A stretch of DNA of 12,026 nucleotides from positions 322,989 to 335,014 of the forward strand of contig CM007337.1 of NCBI GenBank assembly GCA_000333855.2, in the 5' to 3' direction. The position numbers and the translations under genes were made by a program. This DNA comes from Endotrypanum monterogeii (lineage: Eukaryota > Euglenozoa > Kinetoplastea > Trypanosomatida > Trypanosomatidae). Of this stretch, positions 8,104 to 12,026 are shown in pieces; position 1 is the first letter of the stretch; each line of letters begins with the position of its first letter. A model generated the notes under the pieces. It was not told where the DNA came from, searched no databases, and worked only from the letters and a program-made list of their open reading frames with translations.

Positions 8104-8396
8104 TGTTTAGTTTTTTTTTTGTTGTTTGTTTTCGGGACGAGGTGTGGAGTCCTTTATTTGATGGTCTTGATCGTGTGGGTATCACGAAATCACCTGTACA
8201 TGTAGAAACGATGTTTTGTTTGTAGGCGGAGGCCTCCATGTATGCCCCCATACCACCCCAAGAAAAACAAAAACAAACAAATACCACGAGATGAAGCGGT
8301 TCCGAGGGTTGTGTGGTGCAGAACAAAGTAAAAAAAAGGGCAGGTCAGTTAAGCAGGGAGGAGGAGTTAGATGGTATATCCGCATCGACACTACGA
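8104..8396. other. 5' flank of the G-patch gene
   Basis: This non-coding stretch lies between the G-patch start codon and the left end of repeat copy A. It contains the candidate splice acceptors and a T10 run on the plus strand (8111-8120). It has no similarity to the matching flank of repeat copy B (before 11392), so the duplicated block ends at 8397. Confidence 0.7.
8194..8280 (-). promoter_or_regulatory. Predicted polypyrimidine tract and splice acceptor(s) for the G-patch gene
   Basis: On the minus strand a T-rich tract covers about 8280-8261. The first AG after it is at 8235-8234 and the second at 8195-8194. The choice matters. The first gives a leader of about 130 nt containing an upstream ATG (8201-8199) that opens a three-codon frame ending in TGA. 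The second gives about 90 nt with no upstream ATG. The sequence alone does not decide. Confidence 0.4.
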
Positions 8397-8524
8397 GGGA
8401 AGCTTACGGGTGGAAGGGGGAATGAGGAGGGGGCGTTCCACACCATCACGATGCCTCCCCCATGCACCGCACACAGTCGTGCACGTCTCCCCGGTATCGA
8501 GTAAAGTATGGGCGGGATAGAGAA

Positions 8525-8561
8525 GGTGGGTGGAGGCAACAGACTGCAACCCCCACCCACC
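8525..8561. repeat. 9-bp GC-rich inverted repeat (hairpin) in copy A
   Basis: GGTGGGTGG (8525-8533) is the exact reverse complement of CCACCCACC (8553-8561), with a 19-base loop that itself has a GCA/TGC pair (8536-8538 with 8545-8547). The same hairpin is at 11520-11556 in copy B. Identity between copies is near-total everywhere, so it gives no evidence of selection on the hairpin. Confidence 0.7.
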
Positions 8562-8995
8562 ACCTCCCTGCAAAGGCGAGCATGGGCAATCTCTTTTCAG
8601 GCTACCCAGATTGACGCACTCGCTGCAGCTCGAAGGTGAGCTATACACACCCACACATCACGGGGTGAACACGGCATCGAGGCGTTTCGTTGCTCATCAG
8701 AGAGAGAAAAATGAACACAGTACCCAGGAGGTGGAGACGACCAAAAAAAAAAGAAGAGAAACCCCCACACACACATATGAAGATACAAAATAATGCAGAT
8801 ACAAACACGCAGATGAAAGCGAACAAAACAACAGCAAAAAGAAAAAGGAGCCCGTGTCATCTGGCATTTGGCATGCACACAGGCAGAGCATACATATACA
8901 TGTCCACGTAGTACACACACACAGACAGACACACCAGCATCGGTCTCCCTCACCCGCAGAGCAAGTTTCCTACACGCCCACCGAAGTAGTACAGG

Positions 8996-8999
<4 letters not shown>

Positions 9000-9029
<30 letters not shown>
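9000..9029. repeat. (TA)15 microsatellite ending repeat copy A
   Basis: A pure TA run follows GGTATG and is then followed by ACACGATATATAAATATCG. In copy B the same GGTATG is followed by GTATATA, so the tract start differs by one base. What follows the copy B tract is outside the window. Confidence 0.95.
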
Positions 9030-9034
<5 letters not shown>

Positions 9035-9987
9035 GATATATAAATATCGCATCCATCAAGGGGGCATACGGCCAAGACAAAGAAAAAAAAAACGAAGCGC
9101 TCATGCGGGAAGAAAATACCGAGGAGGGGAAGGAGATACAAAAAAAAACCCAAACGGAAACACGGCAGACAGACAAAAGCAGCACGCGAGGGGAGCGTTT
9201 GTGTGGGTGCTGCACTTACAGTCGCAACAACAGAGGGGCAGGGGGAAGGGGAGGGACTGAGGGGTGAAAAGCAGGCGCGCTGAAGAAAACAGATGAAGGG
9301 TGAGGTTGGTGGTGCAACGGAAAAAGGGGTACATACTCGTTCAAGGGCACACACACACACATACATACATTCACAATGAAATATGCACTGCCCAATAGGC
9401 TCAGAGGCAAGCGCTACACAGGGAAAAAATACAACAGGAACGCCTATCAATATGCAACCACACTCTTATGCAGTGACGTTACCCCCATCCACCCCCCTCT
9501 CCCAGCCATACAAACACATATCTCCCTCCCTACACACACACGGAAAACAATTCAGGCCAGGGGAGAAAATACGTCTTGCTGTTCACAGAGGATAGATAAA
9601 AGCACACGCAGATAAGCGAATATGCGGAGATCTAGAGATTCAAAGTAGTGAGGCGCATATCGCAATCAATTTATAGGTGTGTGTGTGTGTGTGTCTGTGT
9701 AGGGTGAGACGGAGACGGGAGTCATGTGTGGAAAGGCCTGAAAGTCAATGATAAAATATCCCAAGACAGTTGTCAATAATATCGAAGAAAAGAAAACAGG
9801 ATACGAGCAACTAGACAGAGGGGACGATGCCTTCTCCCTTTTTCTTAATCCCTCCCGTACCCCAGCCACAGTAAAACAACAAAGGATGTACACAAATAGA
9901 CACACAAAAGGGAGGGGGAGAGGAAAAAAAAAAACAACTTAAACAATCAACAATACACAGGTATGCAGGGGGAAAAAAAAAGCGCGT

Positions 9988-10045
9988 TACCCCCCCCTTT
10001 CCCTTCTCCCCTTTGGCCTGGAGTGCCCCTTTCCTTCCTCCACAG
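9988..10045 (+). promoter_or_regulatory. Candidate plus-strand polypyrimidine tract and splice acceptor
   Basis: A strong C/T tract on the plus strand (about 9989-10043, with short breaks) ends in CCTCCACAG, with AG at 10044-10045. A second tract at about 10161-10190 is followed by GTGCAG at 10194-10197. These have the form of acceptors for rightward transcription, opposite to all genes in the window. No plus-strand gene follows within the window, so the call is tentative. Confidence 0.25.
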
Positions 10046-10735
10046 TATTTTCGTTTCCCTAAATACTTGAGCTTCGAGTGCTAGATCTCTCCCCTCCGTC
10101 CCTGAGAATGTGGCGATGAGCCCCACAAATGCGTATCGGTATTCCGGGTTTTAGTCGATAGCTTCTTTTTCTTTTGTATATTTGTTATTCTGTGCAGTCT
10201 ATACACACACACACACACACGTCTCCCTTGCCCTTTTCTTTCCCTCCTGAACATATGACACTTTCCTAATCCCTTTGAATACCCACATTCCCCTCGCTGC
10301 ACCCCAACACAATCTCTTTTCCCTTCACACGCGCCTTTGTACATCCATAGAAGGGGGAAGGATATGGATGTAGTGTGTGTGCAGTGTGCTGGCACCCGTG
10401 TAGGTACACATGTTTACTTCTACCCACCAAAGGCAGCATTGATACCGAAGAGGACACATACAGAGGCGCGCGCGTGGGCTGAGTACGACGAATACGAAAG
10501 AAGGGGTGATACACACGTGTATTTGTGGAAAAAAAAAGGAGGGGTATGCGCAGGGCAGAAGGAGGGAGGGGGAAAGACGGCAAAGATCGGAGATGATGGT
10601 GAGGAAATACCTTTTGGGGGGAGGAGAAGGGATAATGTAAAGGGAAAAAAGCCCCACACGAATACCAGAATACACACAAAATTCATTGAGCGAGCGACAT
10701 TCGTGCCTTATTTCACAATTCAAAGCAGAGGTGAT

Positions 10736-10763
10736 GGGGGGGGGGAGGGGAAGGGGAAGGGGG
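10736..10763 (+). repeat. G-tract block with quadruplex potential
   Basis: Runs of 10, 4, 4 and 5 G are separated by A or AA. This is a four-tract, short-loop quadruplex motif on the plus strand within the gene-less region. Confidence 0.8.
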
Positions 10764-10931
10764 AAGAGAGACGCACATACATACACACCAGAGAAGATAA
10801 AAAAGGAAAAGGCCTCCCCATCTGTACAATGCCACTGTGAGGGAAATAAAGAAGCGGTCAATGACGCTACATCTCAGATTGCTTTCCGTGATTTTGAAAC
10901 CACCTTCCGTAAAAAAAAAAAAACAAAAAAT

Positions 10932-10980
10932 TATATATATACATATATATATACATATATATATACATATATATATATAT
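10932..10980. repeat. Higher-order TA repeat with a 12-bp period
   Basis: An otherwise pure TA tract is interrupted by single C residues at 10942, 10954 and 10966, exactly 12 bases apart. The unit is therefore a 12-mer of CA followed by five TA, repeated three times, and not a simple dinucleotide run. This suggests expansion of a longer unit after the first C appeared. Confidence 0.9.
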
Positions 10981-11317
10981 CTTTATTTGTTTTGACTTAT
11001 TCATCATTGAAGACGCTTCGCACCACTTCGGAGGAGGAGTGTGTGTGTATATTGGGGGGGGGGCGGGCGGTGTGCACAAGAGGGGAAAACAAATTGAAGA
11101 GTTTGTCTGCCTGCTTTTTTTCCCTCTCGCCCCCCCCCTTTCACACACGAGAGAGGGCGAGACGGAGCCTCATCTAGAAGAGGGTATCAGCGTACCTTTT
11201 TTTTTTCAACCCTTCGAATTTCCCTTCCTTCGACAATTTTTGTCGCCTTCCACCAATCCTCATCTTTAGACGCAAACAGGTCTTGGCAACAAGAAAAAAA
11301 GTCGATCCATAGTGCAC

Positions 11318-11350
<33 letters not shown>
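11318..11350. repeat. (CA)8 joined to (TA)8
   Basis: A CA run (11318-11333) changes directly into a TA run (11334-11350), about 40 bases before repeat copy B begins. Confidence 0.9.
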
Positions 11351-11391
11351 GTGGTCTAGAGCAGAATTTGGGGGCAGGAATAGGAGGAGAG

Positions 11392-11992
11392 GGGAAGCTT
11401 ACGGGTGGAAGGGGGAATGAGGAGGGGGCGTTCCACACCATCACGATGCCTCCCCCATGCACCGCACACAGTCGTGCACGTCTCCCCGGTATCGAGTAAA
11501 GTATGGGCGGGATAGAGAAGGTGGGTGGAGGCAACAGACTGCAACCCCCACCCACCACCTCCCTGCAAAGGCGAGCATGGGCAATCTCTTTTCAGGCTAC
11601 CCAGATTGACGCACTCGCTGCAGCTCGAAGGTGAGCTATACACACCCACACATCACGGGGTGAACACGGCATCGAGGCGTTTCGTTGCTCATCAGAGAGA
11701 GAAAAATGAACACAGTACCCAGGAGGTGGAGACGCCAAAAAAAAAAAAGAAAGAGAAACCCCCACACACACATATGAAGATACAAAATAATGCAGATACA
11801 AACACGCAGATGAAAGCGAACAAAACAACAGCAAAAAGAAAAAGGAGCCCGTGTCATCTGGCATTTGGCATGCACACAGGCAGAGCATACATATACATGT
11901 CCACGTAGTACACACACACAGACAGACACACCAGCATCGGTCTCCCTCACCCGCAGAGCAAGTTTCCTACACGCCCACCGAAGTAGTACAGG

Positions 11993-12026
<34 letters not shown>
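11392..12026. repeat. ~630-bp direct repeat, copy B (runs off the window)
   Basis: This is the second copy of the block at 8397-9029, in the same orientation and offset by 2,995 bases (2,997 after the A-rich indels). Its left flank (before 11392) is unrelated to that of copy A. Its right end is not seen because the window stops inside the TA tract that begins at about 11998. The segment could be a dispersed element or the start of a second 2,995-bp tandem unit. Confidence 0.93.

Larger units (their letters stand above)
8397..9029. repeat. ~630-bp direct repeat, copy A
   Basis: The sequence from 8397 to about 9000 recurs at 11392-11997 in the same orientation. I compared it line by line and saw no substitutions. 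The only differences are in one A-rich stretch (about 8738-8757 against 11733-11754), where copy B has one A fewer before CC and two plus one extra A in the following runs, and in the TA tract. The block starts at GGGAAGCTT and ends in a TA run (9000-9029). Features include a 9-bp GC-rich inverted repeat, an A-rich region and CA runs. It shows no terminal inverted repeats, no poly(A) end and no coding potential, so I cannot assign it to a transposon family. Confidence 0.93.
9030..11391. other. Gene-less region between the two repeat copies
   Basis: This 2.36-kb stretch has no frame I would call a gene. Open frames up to 178 codons occur on both strands, overlap each other and are dominated by Lys/Arg/Gly or Phe/Pro/Ser from purine or pyrimidine tracts. 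The plus strand is purine-rich at about 9060-9330 and 9720-9985, clearly pyrimidine-rich at about 9988-10345, purine-rich at 10490-10830 and pyrimidine-rich again at 11105-11310. It contains CA and GT runs (9348-9361, 9676-9694, 10202-10220), a G-tract block (10736-10763) and a higher-order TA repeat (10932-10980). It could be a very long UTR, a strand-switch region or the body of a tandem unit. Confidence 0.6.

Noticed and set aside
8397..9029. SIDER-type retroposon
   Set aside because: The length is suggestive, but I see no A-rich 3' end or signature I can verify, and the two copies are near-identical rather than degenerate. Left as an unassigned repeat.
8597..9450. Minus-strand open frames of 151 and 166 codons across repeat copy A and beyond
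   Set aside because: They translate TA, GT and poly-pyrimidine runs (Ile-Tyr, Val-Cys, Phe-rich strings), overlap each other in different frames and show no protein-like features. The repeated frame in copy B simply reflects the duplicated DNA.
10337..10840. 167-codon plus-strand open frame after a pyrimidine-rich block
   Set aside because: It starts with TTG. Its composition is Lys/Arg/Gly/Thr/His from purine and CA tracts, it has no recognisable domain, and an open frame of similar length overlaps it on the other strand.
10932..10980. CRISPR-like or centromeric satellite array
   Set aside because: The periodic tract is a 12-bp TA-rich slippage product of 49 bases, with no spacers and no extended satellite.
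8104..12026. tRNA, spliced-leader RNA or other small RNA genes, which often sit in strand-switch regions or arrays
   Set aside because: I found no convincing B-box with a matching T-stem (nearest was around 10070-10082, with two mismatches and no stem) and no spliced-leader exon sequence on either strand. Other RNA classes cannot be excluded by eye.

Overview
The window looks like part of a trypanosomatid chromosome, most likely Leishmania or a close relative in the Leishmaniinae. Three observations support this. The protein-coding genes are intronless, GC-rich and all on the minus strand. They are separated by roughly 1.2 kb spacers full of dinucleotide repeats, G-runs and strand-biased pyrimidine tracts. 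Upstream of each start codon on the coding strand there is a polypyrimidine tract followed by an AG, the usual arrangement for spliced-leader trans-splicing. The genus is inferred from architecture and composition, not from a match to a named genome.

Transcription runs right to left. The order is: a small G-patch protein of GPATCH4/PINX1 type (8103-7468); a 497-residue protein with a coiled coil and a divergent RRM split by a low-complexity insertion (6250-4757); and an N-terminal-motor kinesin of 938 residues with a kinesin-2 (OSM-3/KIF17-like) neck and a long coiled-coil tail (3481-665). The left 664 bases hold the kinesin 3' flank and a strong predicted splice acceptor for the next gene, which lies outside the window. 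The three products suggest different jobs (nucleolar or spliceosomal helicase cofactor, possible mitochondrial RNA binding, flagellar or cytoplasmic transport). Nothing ties them into one pathway, and co-transcription of unrelated genes is normal in these organisms.

The right third (8104-12026, 3.9 kb) has no convincing gene. Its main feature is a direct repeat of about 630 bp (8397-9029 and 11392-12026) with no substitutions seen, only indels in one A-rich stretch and in the terminal TA tract. The second copy runs off the window inside the TA tract. It is therefore undecided whether this is a dispersed element or the first 633 bases of the next unit in a 2,995-bp tandem array. Between the copies the plus strand alternates between purine-rich and pyrimidine-rich blocks, unlike the gene-bearing part, so a divergent strand-switch region is possible.

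Both window edges lie in TA microsatellites. This is what one would expect if the window is a complete contig that broke at repeats.
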